Assembly (NCBI GenBank): GCA_030950085.1
Contig: JAUZRW010000042.1
Location: 53,189-117,188, forward strand
Origin: Anaerolineae bacterium
GTDB lineage: Bacteria > Chloroflexota > Anaerolineae > Aggregatilineales > Phototrophicaceae
DNA: 64,000 nt
Direction of reading: 5' to 3'
Shown here piece by piece: positions 28,745-38,974 of the stretch. Numbering within the stretch: position 1 is the stretch's first letter; each line of letters starts with the position of its first letter. The translations under genes and the position numbers were made by a program. The notes under the pieces are model-generated. The model made no database searches. It saw only the letters and a list, made by a program, of their open reading frames with translations, and was not told the origin of the DNA.

Positions 28745-28890
28745 TTGTATAACTAAAGTTATGCAGTTTCTGTCTTGAACCTAATTTTAGTCCAAATGAC
28801 TATGATAATTAGGTTTGTAAAAGGTCTTTAAGGGTTGAATTTTGCCTAAAGACCGCTAAATTTCAAAAGTGCATAACTTCAGTGTATAAT
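28745..28890. other. Three-stem inverted-repeat element in the leader of the receiver gene
   Basis: The outer stem AAGTTATGCA (28756-28765) pairs with TGCATAACTT (28870-28879). Inside are two further stems: ACCTAATT (28779-28786) with AATTAGGT (28807-28814), and GGTCTTTAAGG (28823-28833) with CCTAAAGACC (28845-28854, one bulge). Together they form a three-way junction if transcribed. The outer ends extend imperfectly (TATAACT / AGTGTATA). It could be a leader RNA of the downstream gene or a small MITE-like element; only one copy is in the window. With two repeats it fills the 28545-28921 gap. Confidence 0.65.
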
Positions 28891-28921
28891 CTAATCTAGT
28901 TATTGTTAATAGGGGACGAAA

Positions 28922-29305
28922 ATGAAGACATATGTAATCCTTTGTATCGAAGACAGACCGCATAATATGCGCTTGATTCGTAAAATGCTTAGTCGCGGTA
29001 ATTATACGCTCTTAGAAGCAGTTAGTGGCTTGTCGGGGGTTGAAATGGCTGAAACCCATCTGCCAGACCTCATTTTTGTTGATATTAACCTGCCAGATAT
29101 TGATGGCATGGAAGTCACCAAGCGGATTAAGGCGAATCCTGATTTGGCACACATCAGAATCATCGCCCTGACCGCGAACGCCATGTACGGAGACCGTGAA
29201 AACTACCTTGTCAATGGTTGCGATGGCTATCTCGCAAAGCCAGTCACACGCCTAGAGTTGGAGAATATGCTCTACTATCAATTGAATAAGTCCGGCACAT
29301 ATTGA
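28922..29305 (+). CDS. Single-domain response regulator (REC)
   Basis: The 127-aa protein is one receiver domain. It has the acidic pair E10/D11, phospho-acceptor D54 in FVDINLPDIDG, T84 in ALTANAM, and K106 in LAKPVT. The IDGMEVTKRIK and GDRENYLVNGCDGYL segments are typical of CheY/DivK-like lone receivers. No output domain follows, so it probably acts as a phosphorelay intermediate or by protein binding. AGGGGACG is well placed before the ATG. The gene stands alone behind a structured leader. Confidence 0.95.
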   Translation: MKTYVILCIEDRPHNMRLIRKMLSRGNYTLLEAVSGLSGVEMAETHLPDLIFVDINLPDIDGMEVTKRIKANPDLAHIRIIALTANAMYGDRENYLVNGCDGYLAKPVTRLELENMLYYQLNKSGTY

Positions 29306-29657
29306 AGCACATATTATCAATAACTAATTACCTAAATGATGCTACCTACAAGATGCGATATGATTTTGCTATCTGTAGGTTATATCCATTTCCTTGCATC
29401 AACCTCGCCTAATCTCCATAATCATGCAAATTTGTAACTCACGTTAGGCAGTTACAAGCTGTCAGACGAATAGAGCAACCGTATATGGTATGCAGTCGAG
29501 GTTTTAGTTCACAGTTTTCAGTAGGATAGTCTAACAAATGGGCGAATCTGTAAACTGATGACTGATAACTTTAACTAACGTTGTAGAATGGCGAAAACGT
29601 GTAAGGCGGCAAGTGTGTAACATCAATTTGTAAGTTAAATCATGGGATTAAGATAGC
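29306..29657. other. Intergenic region, one weak inverted motif
   Basis: No gene is seen in these 352 bases. At about 29508-29580 the pair AGTTCACAGTTTTCAGT and CTGTAAACTGATGACTG form a loose inverted repeat typical of short dispersed repeats. Nothing else is recognisable. Confidence 0.35.
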
Positions 29658-30842
29658 ATGGCTACAGAAGTATACGACTTCGATACAATTCATGACCGCA
29701 AGAATACACAAGCCTACAAATGGACTTGGTTTCCAGATGCGATTCCCCTATCGGTTGCCGAGATGGAATTTCCGGTTGCGCCGGAAGTGTTAGATGCCTT
29801 GCATCAGCGCGTAGAACACGGTTTCTTTGGCTACACAGGACCCGCAGATGAATTGCGTGAAGTCATTGTACAGAAGATGAAAGACCTTCATAGTTGGGAC
29901 GTTAACCCTGACCACATTCTCTTTAATCCCGGCATGGTGCTGATGCTGAATGTTATCGCGCAGTGTGTCGGCAAGGCAGGTGATGGTATCTTGATGACTA
30001 TGCCCGCTTATGGGCCCTTCTTGCGTGTGCCAGAAAATCGGGGGCGTTTTCCACAAATGGTCGCTATGACACGGGTCGATGATGATGCCAGCACATTTCA
30101 CTATGAAATGGATTTTGATGCCTTTGAAGCGGCGATTATTCCGCAAACATCGCTCTATTTTTTGTGCAATCCGCATAATCCAGTGGGACTGGCTTTTAAG
30201 CAAGCAGAATTAGAGCGCATCGCAGAAATCTGCTTGAAACATGATATTGTGATTGCCTCGGATGATATTCATTGCGAAATTCAATTAGGCGATAGCCAGC
30301 ACATTCCGATAGCGTCTCTATCATCAGAAATTGCCGACAAAACGATTACCATGATTTCACATACAAAACCGTACAACATGGCAGGCTTGGCTTGTTCAGC
30401 CGCGATTGTCTCCAATGACGATTTGCGCGAACGGATACAGGCTAAAAGTCGTGCCTCTGGTTATCATTCCGATACATTGGCATTCACGGCAATGTTAGCC
30501 GCTTATCGTGATAGTGGCGCTTGGCTACATGCCGCTAGTCGGTATATCACGGCTAATCGTGATTATTATGTTCAATTTGTGCGCGATAATTTACCGCTGC
30601 TGAAAACGACTATCCCAGATGGCACATACATGGCATGGATTGATTGCAGTGCGCTCAATTTATCTGATGAATATGACAATGCGTCCGATTTTTTCTTCAA
30701 AGAGGCGAATGTCGGTTTGAATCCCGGTACATTCTTTGGTGATAAGTTTGGCGATTATGTTCGCCTGAATTTTGCTTGCCCACGCGCTATGTTGGAAGAA
30801 GCACTTCATAACATGCAAGCGGCTTTAGAAAAATTAGGGTAA
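29658..30842 (+). CDS. PatB/MalY-family C-S lyase or aminotransferase (PLP)
   Basis: The 394-aa fold-type I PLP enzyme has the PatB layout. It begins YDFDTIHDRKNTQAYKW with SVAEMEFPVAPEV near 32-44, GYTGPADELREVI near 58, NPHNPVG near 171, SDDIHCEI near 201, and the PLP lysine K237 in SHTKPYNMAG. Most members cleave cystathionine to homocysteine, pyruvate and ammonia; some act on other cysteine conjugates. It is cytoplasmic. GGGATTAAG lies upstream. It is a stand-alone gene, so methionine or sulfur metabolism is a family-based inference. Confidence 0.93.
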   Translation: MATEVYDFDTIHDRKNTQAYKWTWFPDAIPLSVAEMEFPVAPEVLDALHQRVEHGFFGYTGPADELREVIVQKMKDLHSWDVNPDHILFNPGMVLMLNVIAQCVGKAGDGILMTMPAYGPFLRVPENRGRFPQMVAMTRVDDDASTFHYEMDFDAFEAAIIPQTSLYFLCNPHNPVGLAFKQAELERIAEICLKHDIVIASDDIHCEIQLGDSQHIPIASLSSEIADKTITMISHTKPYNMAGLACSAAIVSNDDLRERIQAKSRASGYHSDTLAFTAMLAAYRDSGAWLHAASRYITANRDYYVQFVRDNLPLLKTTIPDGTYMAWIDCSALNLSDEYDNASDFFFKEANVGLNPGTFFGDKFGDYVRLNFACPRAMLEEALHNMQAALEKLG

Positions 30843-30959
30843 GAATTTTCTCGCCAAACGTTGAAGCGTCCGACTATAAAAACCCAAATCCGCCGGAAGG
30901 GACAAAACCGATTTGAAACGGCATATCGTCCCCTCTGGTGATATAGCGTGCCACACTCT

Positions 30960-31967
30960 TTACTCGACAACAGTTTCGCTTCCTTGCCCTTGATTAGTGT
31001 ATTCCACGCCAGAACGTAATTCCAGTTCATAGGCTTTATAGGTATGGGCGATGTACATGCCGGCTTTTTCATAGAGTTGGACTGCGCCTGTTAGACTCGC
31101 GCCATCGACGCTTAATGCCGCTTTGTGGATGCCGCGTTTATAGATTTCGCTGAATATGTGTTGCAGCAACTTCATACCCAAGCCGCGCCGCCGATAGTCA
31201 GGCATAACGCCAATAAATTCAATATAGGCTCTATCAGCCTCTTCTTCGGAAAAAGACCACGCAAAAACCATGCTGACATCTTTTGTGCTATCTTTGAGCA
31301 TCAACACCCATTCGGGTATGAACTCTTGTGCGGCATCAATATGACTTTGCCAGACTTCGACGACTTTCTCTAAGGGTTGTGCCACAAAACCGCGATGGTC
31401 ATGGAAACTCGCTTGCTGGATGCGTGCGAAATCTTCCAAATGCGGATGTTCAGCAAAGGTGACTAAATTCATCGTCTCTGGAAATTTGACCTCTGCTGGG
31501 GCTGTGTCAAACTCAATTTTCATATACAGTGATTGGCGTATATGGATATATCCCATATTTTCTAGCAATTGCATTTCATCATCTAGCAATGCCCATGATT
31601 GCAAAACAACCCGTGCATCATTTGGCACACATTCAAAAACTGCTTTCGCCCGTTTAATACCCCATTTGGTCAATTTTGTACCGATGCCTTGTCCGCGATG
31701 TTCTGGCATGACATAAGCAAATAGGCGCGGACGGACAGGTAATTCATAATCTGCGAAAATAGCGGCATAACCGGCTATCCTGCCATCATCTGTGAAAGCC
31801 ACTTGTGTATCTTGATTGATGTCAAATTCGGGTGAATTGAACTCGTTGCGAACTTCATTTTCGCTCATATTGAACGAGCCATATTTTTCTAGGTATTCGG
31901 TGCGATACATGGCATAGTATGTGTCAAAATCAGTATCCAAGTTAATGGGACGATAGGTATAGTGCAT
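30960..31967 (-). CDS. Double-GNAT-domain N-acetyltransferase
   Basis: The start at 31967 (AAAGGAAAAG upstream) gives 335 aa with two GNAT folds. The first (about 1-160) has the acetyl-CoA loop PEHRGQGIGTKLT near 92. The second (about 175-335) has MPDYRRRGLGMKLLQ near 260 and ends LYEKAGMYIAHTY. Both loops keep the R/Q-x-x-G-x-G/A pattern. Two-domain GNATs include mycothiol synthase-like and aminoglycoside-type enzymes; the substrate here is unknown. It lies 19 bases after the truncated GNAT gene and is probably co-transcribed with it. Confidence 0.9.
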   Translation of the reverse strand: MHYTYRPINLDTDFDTYYAMYRTEYLEKYGSFNMSENEVRNEFNSPEFDINQDTQVAFTDDGRIAGYAAIFADYELPVRPRLFAYVMPEHRGQGIGTKLTKWGIKRAKAVFECVPNDARVVLQSWALLDDEMQLLENMGYIHIRQSLYMKIEFDTAPAEVKFPETMNLVTFAEHPHLEDFARIQQASFHDHRGFVAQPLEKVVEVWQSHIDAAQEFIPEWVLMLKDSTKDVSMVFAWSFSEEEADRAYIEFIGVMPDYRRRGLGMKLLQHIFSEIYKRGIHKAALSVDGASLTGAVQLYEKAGMYIAHTYKAYELELRSGVEYTNQGQGSETVVE

Positions 31968-31986
31968 GTTGTCTTTTCCTTTAGAA

Positions 31987-32379
31987 TTAGAGTTTCTTGT
32001 AATCAGTGATTTCGTATTTCGTGCGGAAACCGAGACTGTTATAGAGTCCTGTGGATGCTGGATTGTTAATCTCATGCCCGACAATTGCCGTTTTCATGCC
32101 CAATGATTTCATCTCGTGCAAGGTATGGAGCATCATTGCTCGACCCAATCCCCTGCGCTGAAAATCTTTGTGTGTACCCACCGGCTCAAATAAGCCAACT
32201 TTATTGACATCATCAAGCCATGTTTCTGTGAAAGCCGCGAACTGTCCATCAGGCGCGACAACGACAATTTCACGTTCAACACAATAGCCGGGCTTTTGCA
32301 TGACTTCATCTCGGTACAATTCTGGCGACCAGTTAGAACCAAAGGCGCTATTATGAACAGCCGCTATCTGTTCATAGCT
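31987..32379 (-). pseudogene. GNAT acetyltransferase lacking its 5' end
   Basis: The frame encodes the catalytic half of a GNAT protein: SYEQIAAVHNSAFG, then LYRDEVMQKPGY, GTHKDFQRRGLGRAMMLHTL (acetyl-CoA loop) and a C-terminal ASTGLYNSLGFRTKYEITD. Coding similarity begins at once after a TAG at 32380-32382 without any ATG or ribosome site; the first possible start is a TTG at 32319, already inside the domain. The same frame runs upstream into the broken ABC-F gene. The likeliest reading is a deletion that removed the start of this gene and the end of the ABC-F gene. A short product from TTG 32319 (110 aa) would lack part of the fold. Confidence 0.75.
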
Positions 32380-33591
32380 CTACAATGCCAGATAGCAGAT
32401 TTTGTACTTGATTTTTGTTGACAATAATTCAATTAACCGAAAATCTCGTACTCGAAAAATTGAAAATCTGTAGTCGAGTTCATTAAGTGGCATTGTCGAG
32501 TTATTCACCCCTTGAAAGCGTAAGGGGTCACTACTTGGCAAGGGCAGTGGGTCAAAGCGAAATTCGATATGCCAGTCATGACGCGGATTGTCCATCATAT
32601 CATCATCAAGTCGCCCTAGTTGAACCTTCGCATCACGAATTTTCTTGGTTTTAGTTTTGTCGCTTTGCATATTCTTGAAGAAGCGAATGAACTTATCAGG
32701 TTCATCTTTATAGGAGACACTACCGCCTGTGTTATGCGTTTGAGTGGTAATGAAACGTTGCAATGCCTTCTTTTGATTTTTTTGCGAATTATATTCCTCG
32801 ATTTTTTCTTGATAGTCGCGTTCGCGCTGATAGAGGTAATCATCGTAATTACCATGATAAGTATGCAAACTGCGCGTAACAGCACTCAATTCACTGATGA
32901 CAGTCGCCACCCGATTGATAAAAGTACGGTCATGGGTGATGAGAATGAGGGCATTTTCATAGTTAGCAAGATATTGTTCTAGCCATTCGATACCTGCAAA
33001 ATCAAGGTGATTGGTCGGTTCATCGAGAATCAGCAAATCGGGCGCACGCAATAACAAGCCTGTGAGCGCAACTCGTGTTCGTTCGCCACCACTGAGGGTA
33101 TTCAAGCGACGCGATAGGTCGATATAGTCAATACTAAGTCCAGCGAAAATGCGCTCAATACGGGCATCAATATCATAACCACCCCGTCGTTCAAATTGCG
33201 CTTGTATGTTGCCATATTCCGCGAGAATAGTTGTCATCGCGGCATCCGATAACGATTCGGTCATGCGACTTTCGAGTTACTGCATTTTTTCGCGTAGGCT
33301 GGCTAAAGCACCTGTTGCTTCTTCAATGTAACGCTGTACGGTTGTTTCATCATCACCAGAAACCTCTTGTGGCAGATAAGCAATTTCAGCATTAACACTC
33401 AAGCGAATTGTGCCACTATCCGCTTGTTCATCGCCAAGAATAATGCGTGATAATGTTGTTTTTCCCACGCCATTTTCGCCGACAAGTGCCATGTGTTCAC
33501 CACGATTAAGGCTCAAATCAAGCCCATTCAAGATGAGTTTCAAGCCATAGTATTTGCGTATGTCGTCTATTCGTAAAATTTCCAGAGTCAT
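32380..33591 (-). pseudogene. ABC-F ATPase with an internal TAA and no second ABC domain
   Basis: ABC-F proteins (ribosome protection or translation factors) have two ABC domains joined by a charged linker. Here the first domain is clear: GENGVGKTTLSRI (Walker A, residue 38 on), LSGGERTRVALTGLLL, LLILDEPTNHLDF, and HDRTFINRV. A TAA at 33277-33279 interrupts it after 104 aa, probably from CAA in REKMQQLESR. The frame resumes at once (LESRMTES). After the linker and LRFQGV, where the second ABC domain should start, the sequence becomes unrelated and stops at 32380. It is therefore dead twice: one nonsense codon and loss of about half the gene. Confidence 0.88.
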
Positions 33592-34126
33592 GATTCTGCT
33601 CCCTTGAAAATGACATTTATGTGTAGGGGTGATACCCGCGTGTTCGCCCGTTGCGGCACAGAATCAAAAACGCCGCACAGGATACATACCCTTATGCAGC
33701 GACAGTGTGGCATCTATAGCAACGAATGTCGTGCAGGAACATCAAGCCAAACCGCTTGAATCAAAGCAGCATCAAAACATAAAGGTATCCGATTGGATGA
33801 AAGCCTATGTCAGATGCAGCGTTCCATTGTTTTTCCTGACACTCGAATAAATATCTTCATGGGTTGCCTTTACAACAGTAGTGACCCACCATGACCCTTA
33901 TATTTAAGCAGAGAACAGTTCTGATGTCAAGTTGTTTGTGAAGAGTGGGACATTTATCTGTCGTGTCCATTGGTGTTGATAATCATTTTGGACAACTGAA
34001 TGATGAAGGTTAATGTGCTATTTTGCAATTTTAATGGTATCCTCATATGTAAAGGTATATTACCCTTACAGTCAGTCGTCGAAAAACAAAATAAAACCAT
34101 CAATCAGTCTTAATATAGGTCATATT
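33592..34126. other. Leader of the large kinase gene; no gene recognised
   Basis: A family C-like TGTAGGGGTGATACCCGC motif lies at about 33621-33645. The rest of these 535 bases has short open stretches only (longest 73 codons at 33629-33850), without a recognisable product or ribosome site. It must contain the promoter of the kinase operon. Confidence 0.4.
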
Positions 34127-37100
34127 ATGGCAACCTTGACGATTCCTGATGCGTTGGCAAACCGTTTACAAAGGCTTGCAGAAGACAATAACACATCGCT
34201 TGAAGTGCTTATTGAAAGTTGCTTAGATGCTCATGAAAACGGATTCCAGCCACATGATTGGTCACACCTACTCCTCGAAAGTGCCTATGAAGGCATCTGG
34301 TATGTCGATATGTCGCAGCGTATTGTCTACGTCAATCAACGTTGTGCGAATATGCTGGGTTATACCGCCGCAGAAATGATTGGCAAGCCTCTAACCGATT
34401 TTGTCGATGATACTCTCCAGTCCCAATTGCGTAACCATATGCAAAAGCGTCAAGAACAGGGCTACTATTATCTTGAAGCGACACTACAACGCAAAGATGG
34501 CTCGGATAAACGGGTACAGGTGACTGCGAGTAACGTCCTCAATGATGTAGGGCAGCAAATTGGAGCTATGGCGTTGCTGACAGACATCACAGCGCAAAAA
34601 CAAGCAGAGATTATGCTTCATGCCAATTTGTATCAAGCTGTTATCGAGAGCATGACAGAGGGAGTTATCGTGCGTCGCCTCGATAATACTGTCATAGATT
34701 GTAATGACAGCGCACTGAAAATTCTCGGTATGTCTCGTGATAGATTATTTGCAGTTGGACGTATTGAACCAGAATGGACTATCATTCAAACTGATGGAAC
34801 GCCCTTCCTATCGAATGATACACCCTCAAAATTAACGCATAAAACAGGGCAACCACAGCATAATCAGGTTTTTGGTGTCGTCAAAACTGATAAAACTGAA
34901 CTCTGGTTATCAATCAACACTCATCCGATATTTCTCACCGATAGTGATTATCCAGATGCCGTGGTATCGATATTTAGTGATATCACAGCTTATCGCCATG
35001 CAATGAAACAGGCTGAAAAAAATGCTGCTTATTGGCAATACTTTTCTAATTTGGCACTTGAGGGTTTAGCCATTACCGAGGATGGGCGCATTGCTGATGT
35101 CAATAATCGCTTGTTGGAAATCTTAGGCTACGAGCGCGATGAAATAATTGGTTCACCTGTGATGAATTTTGTTGCTGAGGCGGATAGAGATTTTGTCCGA
35201 GCGCAAATCGCAGAAAGCCCTGATTTGCCCTATTCGCATTATGCCTTACGCAAAGATGGTAGCACCATCATGATTGAGATACACGCTAGACTATTAGAAA
35301 GTGAAGGTCGCAGCCTGCGGGTAACGGCTGTGCGAGATGTAACAAGGCGGCATATAATGGAACAGGAATTAGAAAAAACCCGAGCCTTATTACAAGTCGC
35401 CGTTGAGCAATCGCCGGCTGGGATTATCATCATGGATGTTCCCGACCTCGAAATCCAATTGATAAACCAAGTTGCTATGAAAATATGGGGCTATGACGCA
35501 CTATCATCGACAGAGCGCCGAAAATATTATGACTTAGACGCATGGCGACCAGCTTATCCAGATGGAACACCCTACCCCATTGATGAAGTGCCGCTTGTGC
35601 GTGCCGCCTTTGGTGAAGAAGTTAATGCTGAGGAAATGTTGAATAGCAATCAACGTTGGATGCTTGTCAATGCGGCACCTGTCCGCAATGACGAGGGCGA
35701 CATCACCGCCTCTATCGCTATTTTCTCTGATATTACCAAGCACAAACAAGCTGAAGAGGCTCTGCGTCAAAGTGAAGAACGCTACCGCCGCATGTTGGAA
35801 AACGCCCCTGTAGGGATTTTTGTTGTACAAACAGATAGTCAAGTGACTATTCGTTATGTCAATCCGGCAGGAGCAGCAATCTTGGCAGCACAAGAAACAG
35901 ATGAGATTGTCGGACTGAGTAGTTTTGATTTGATACCAACCGAAAGCCTGGAAATTTTGCAACAACGCCTTGATAACCTGACATCGGGCAATGCAACTTC
36001 GGCGCTTGAATATGCTCTCAAACGGCTTGATGGCGAATTAGTTTATGTTCGGGCGGCAAGTCTTCCAATTGTTTATGAGGGCGAATCTGCTGCGCTGACA
36101 GTTCTGATTGATGTTACAGAAAAACACCAAGCGGAAACTGCCTTACAACGCCGTGATGCCATTTTGAGTGCTGTTGCGTATGCCGCCGAGCAATTTCTCC
36201 GTAGTAGCTCTTGGCAAGATAGCTTACAGTCCGTACTAAAGCGTTTAGGACAAGCAACGCAAGTAGACCGCGTTTATGTCTTTCATTATCACCAAGATAC
36301 AAAAGGCAAGCAATATGCCAGCCAACTAGCGGAGTGGGTTGCTGAGGGCATTACCTCACAAGCTAATAATGCACAGCTTAAAAATATTCCGCGCAATTCA
36401 GATGAGTGGCGTGAAGCATTAGCAAGTGGGCGCGTTATTGCGCGGCATATAAGCGATTTTCCTGATAGTGTGAGAGAGTTTTTGGAAGCCCAAGATATCA
36501 TCTCAATTGTGGCTGTACAGATTTATCAAGGGCAAATGCCGTGGGGCTATCTTGGCTTTGATATGTGTCAGACTAAGCGTGATTGGACACAAGTTGAGAT
36601 AGATGCCCTGAAAGCAGCCGCCCAAACATTAGGTGCGGCGATAGAACGCCAGCATGATGAAGAGGCTTTACGCCAGAGTGAAGAAACAGCCCTCCAATTC
36701 CAAGAGAAACTGCGTCAAGTTCATGAAATTGCCCTAAAACTGACACAAGAAAAATCCCTAGCCGATATTTATCGTCGGGCGGTGGAATTAGGGCGTAGTG
36801 AGCTAGGTTTTAATCGTATCGGTGTCTTCTTAATTGATGAAGCCAATGGCGTTCTACAAGGAACCTTCGGCGTAGATGAAACAGGTCAAATCCAAGATAT
36901 AAGCTATTATTCGCACCAACTGAACCATAATGAACCTGTGGTGACTATTATTCGTAGTCAAAAACGGGCGGCAATTTGGGAAAATATAGACCTCAAAGAT
37001 AAGGAGAAAGTGGTTGGTATCGGTTGGAATGCCATGGCTGTTCTCTGGGATGGCGCTGAACGTATTGGTTGGATAGCGATTGATAATCTCATCACCCAGA

Positions 37101-38974
37101 ATCCTGTGCGCCCTTATGAACTGGATTTGCTGACAGTTTATGCGACAACACTCGCCAGTTTGATTACCCAACGCCAAGCTGAAGAGACCGCACACACATT
37201 CCAAGAACATTTACGAAGCATACACGACATCATGCTCGAATTATCACAGCAAGTGTCATTGACCGATATTTACCGACTGTCTATAGAATTCGGACGCAGC
37301 AAACTCGGATTTGACCGACTGGGTTTGTGGTTGCTCAATGACAAGCGCGATACAGTTTTGGGTACCTTCGGTACGGATGAAGAGGGTAATTTGCGCGATG
37401 AACAACACATTACTTATCCACTCGCACAAAGTTCTAGCGAATTCATGGATGTTTTTGAGAATAAGGGACGTATTCTTATCCGCAAAAATGCTGACATCAT
37501 AGATACCCATCAAAACGTAGTCGGGCGAGGCTGGAATGCGGCTGCTATCTTGTGGAATGGTGACGAAGGCATTGGCTGGATATCAACTGACAACTACCTG
37601 CAAAAACATCCGCCACGCCTCTATGAATTTGATTTACTAACCGTTTATGCGACAGCACTCGGTAATTTGATTACACAACGCCAGTCAGAATATCAACTCA
37701 TGCGCCTCGTTAACCGTTTGCAAATACTGGCAGAAATTGACCGCGCCATCCTACGCGCTGATTCGCCAGAGCAGATTGCCCAATCTATTGTTCATCCGCT
37801 CAAACAATTAACAAGCTGTGATTATGTCGCCATCATCCGGAGCAGTGTAGAGAAACAGCTCATTATGCCGCTTGCCCATACCGATAATGCCGTACTACCC
37901 ACAGAGATTATCTTTGGTGAGACAGCATCAAATATGATTCCCAGCCTATTACAAGGCACCGTCGTACAGCTACTCTTAACAGACAACTTACCCGGCGGGC
38001 TGATGCTCGATTATTTGCGAGAGCGCTCTATCGTGCGATTGGCAGTGTTGCCATTGTTACAAGGCAGAGAATTACTCGGCTCTATGCTACTAGGCTCGTA
38101 TGAAGCACAACCGCTTGCGGAACATTATATAAAATCTGCCCAGCAAGTTGCCACACAATTATCAATTGCGCTAAAACAAGCTGCTTTATATCAACAAGTC
38201 CAAGATTACGCCGAAAGCCTTGAGCATAAAGTCAGCAAACGGACACAGCAGCTTGAAGAAAAAGCGAGTGAAATGGAGGCTTTTACCTATTCTGTATCGC
38301 ATGACTTACGCGCCCCATTGCGTGCGATTAACGGTTTCTCTGACTTACTGATGGAGGCTTACAAAGAAGATCTAGACGATAAGGCACAACATTATCTACA
38401 ACGCATCCATGCCAATTCGCGGCGCATGGGACACCTCATTGATGCTTTGTTGATGCTCTCACGCCTTGGGCGTACTGAACTGCGTAAAAAACAGGTACAG
38501 ACCAAAGAGATGGTTCAAACACTATTGGATGATATGAAAGCCGATGGGCAAATCAGTACAGCTACTATTCATGTGGGCAATTTGCCAGCATGTTATGCGG
38601 ATGCCGCTTTATTAAAACTGGTCTATGTTAATCTCATTTCTAATGCCATCAAATATTCACAAAATGCCGATTCGCCAGCGATTCAGATTGCCTCTCTTGT
38701 GAATGAGCAACAAGAGGTTGTATACTATGTGAGGGATAACGGTGTCGGTTTTGATATGCAATACGCCGATAAACTCTTCGGTGTTTTCCAACGCTTACAT
38801 AATGCGCGTGATTATGAAGGGGTCGGCATTGGTTTAGCGACTGTGCGGCGCATCATCAATCGACACGGGGGACAGGTATGGACAGAAGCACAAATCGACA
38901 AAGGCGCGACATTTTACTTCACTTTACCCAATGACGATATTGAGGAAGCGAAGGTGAATCCTAATTCTATCTAA
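34127..38974 (+). CDS. Giant multi-PAS/GAF sensor histidine kinase
   Basis: From ATG 34127 the protein has 1615 aa and no TM segment. An N-terminal 35-residue stretch (TLTIPDALANRLQRLAED, then TSLEVLIESCL) looks like a ribbon-helix-helix motif. Next come about five PAS domains (about 40-165, 175-290, 300-420, 425-545, 550-670) and four GAF domains. The second and third GAF (about 870-1035 and 1040-1205) are recent duplicates: the pattern LGRSELGFNRIGVFL is repeated as FGRSKLGFDRLGLWL. HisKA has His1392 in VSHDLRAPL; the HATPase has RDNGVGFD and GVGIGLATV, as in bacteriophytochrome-type kinases. The stop overlaps the start of the next gene. The large sensor array suggests several ligands. Confidence 0.95.
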   Translation: MATLTIPDALANRLQRLAEDNNTSLEVLIESCLDAHENGFQPHDWSHLLLESAYEGIWYVDMSQRIVYVNQRCANMLGYTAAEMIGKPLTDFVDDTLQSQLRNHMQKRQEQGYYYLEATLQRKDGSDKRVQVTASNVLNDVGQQIGAMALLTDITAQKQAEIMLHANLYQAVIESMTEGVIVRRLDNTVIDCNDSALKILGMSRDRLFAVGRIEPEWTIIQTDGTPFLSNDTPSKLTHKTGQPQHNQVFGVVKTDKTELWLSINTHPIFLTDSDYPDAVVSIFSDITAYRHAMKQAEKNAAYWQYFSNLALEGLAITEDGRIADVNNRLLEILGYERDEIIGSPVMNFVAEADRDFVRAQIAESPDLPYSHYALRKDGSTIMIEIHARLLESEGRSLRVTAVRDVTRRHIMEQELEKTRALLQVAVEQSPAGIIIMDVPDLEIQLINQVAMKIWGYDALSSTERRKYYDLDAWRPAYPDGTPYPIDEVPLVRAAFGEEVNAEEMLNSNQRWMLVNAAPVRNDEGDITASIAIFSDITKHKQAEEALRQSEERYRRMLENAPVGIFVVQTDSQVTIRYVNPAGAAILAAQETDEIVGLSSFDLIPTESLEILQQRLDNLTSGNATSALEYALKRLDGELVYVRAASLPIVYEGESAALTVLIDVTEKHQAETALQRRDAILSAVAYAAEQFLRSSSWQDSLQSVLKRLGQATQVDRVYVFHYHQDTKGKQYASQLAEWVAEGITSQANNAQLKNIPRNSDEWREALASGRVIARHISDFPDSVREFLEAQDIISIVAVQIYQGQMPWGYLGFDMCQTKRDWTQVEIDALKAAAQTLGAAIERQHDEEALRQSEETALQFQEKLRQVHEIALKLTQEKSLADIYRRAVELGRSELGFNRIGVFLIDEANGVLQGTFGVDETGQIQDISYYSHQLNHNEPVVTIIRSQKRAAIWENIDLKDKEKVVGIGWNAMAVLWDGAERIGWIAIDNLITQNPVRPYELDLLTVYATTLASLITQRQAEETAHTFQEHLRSIHDIMLELSQQVSLTDIYRLSIEFGRSKLGFDRLGLWLLNDKRDTVLGTFGTDEEGNLRDEQHITYPLAQSSSEFMDVFENKGRILIRKNADIIDTHQNVVGRGWNAAAILWNGDEGIGWISTDNYLQKHPPRLYEFDLLTVYATALGNLITQRQSEYQLMRLVNRLQILAEIDRAILRADSPEQIAQSIVHPLKQLTSCDYVAIIRSSVEKQLIMPLAHTDNAVLPTEIIFGETASNMIPSLLQGTVVQLLLTDNLPGGLMLDYLRERSIVRLAVLPLLQGRELLGSMLLGSYEAQPLAEHYIKSAQQVATQLSIALKQAALYQQVQDYAESLEHKVSKRTQQLEEKASEMEAFTYSVSHDLRAPLRAINGFSDLLMEAYKEDLDDKAQHYLQRIHANSRRMGHLIDALLMLSRLGRTELRKKQVQTKEMVQTLLDDMKADGQISTATIHVGNLPACYADAALLKLVYVNLISNAIKYSQNADSPAIQIASLVNEQQEVVYYVRDNGVGFDMQYADKLFGVFQRLHNARDYEGVGIGLATVRRIINRHGGQVWTEAQIDKGATFYFTLPNDDIEEAKVNPNSI

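Noticed and set aside
33629..33850. A 73-codon frame in the kinase leader
   Set aside because: No ribosome site, no recognised product, begins inside a repeat motif.
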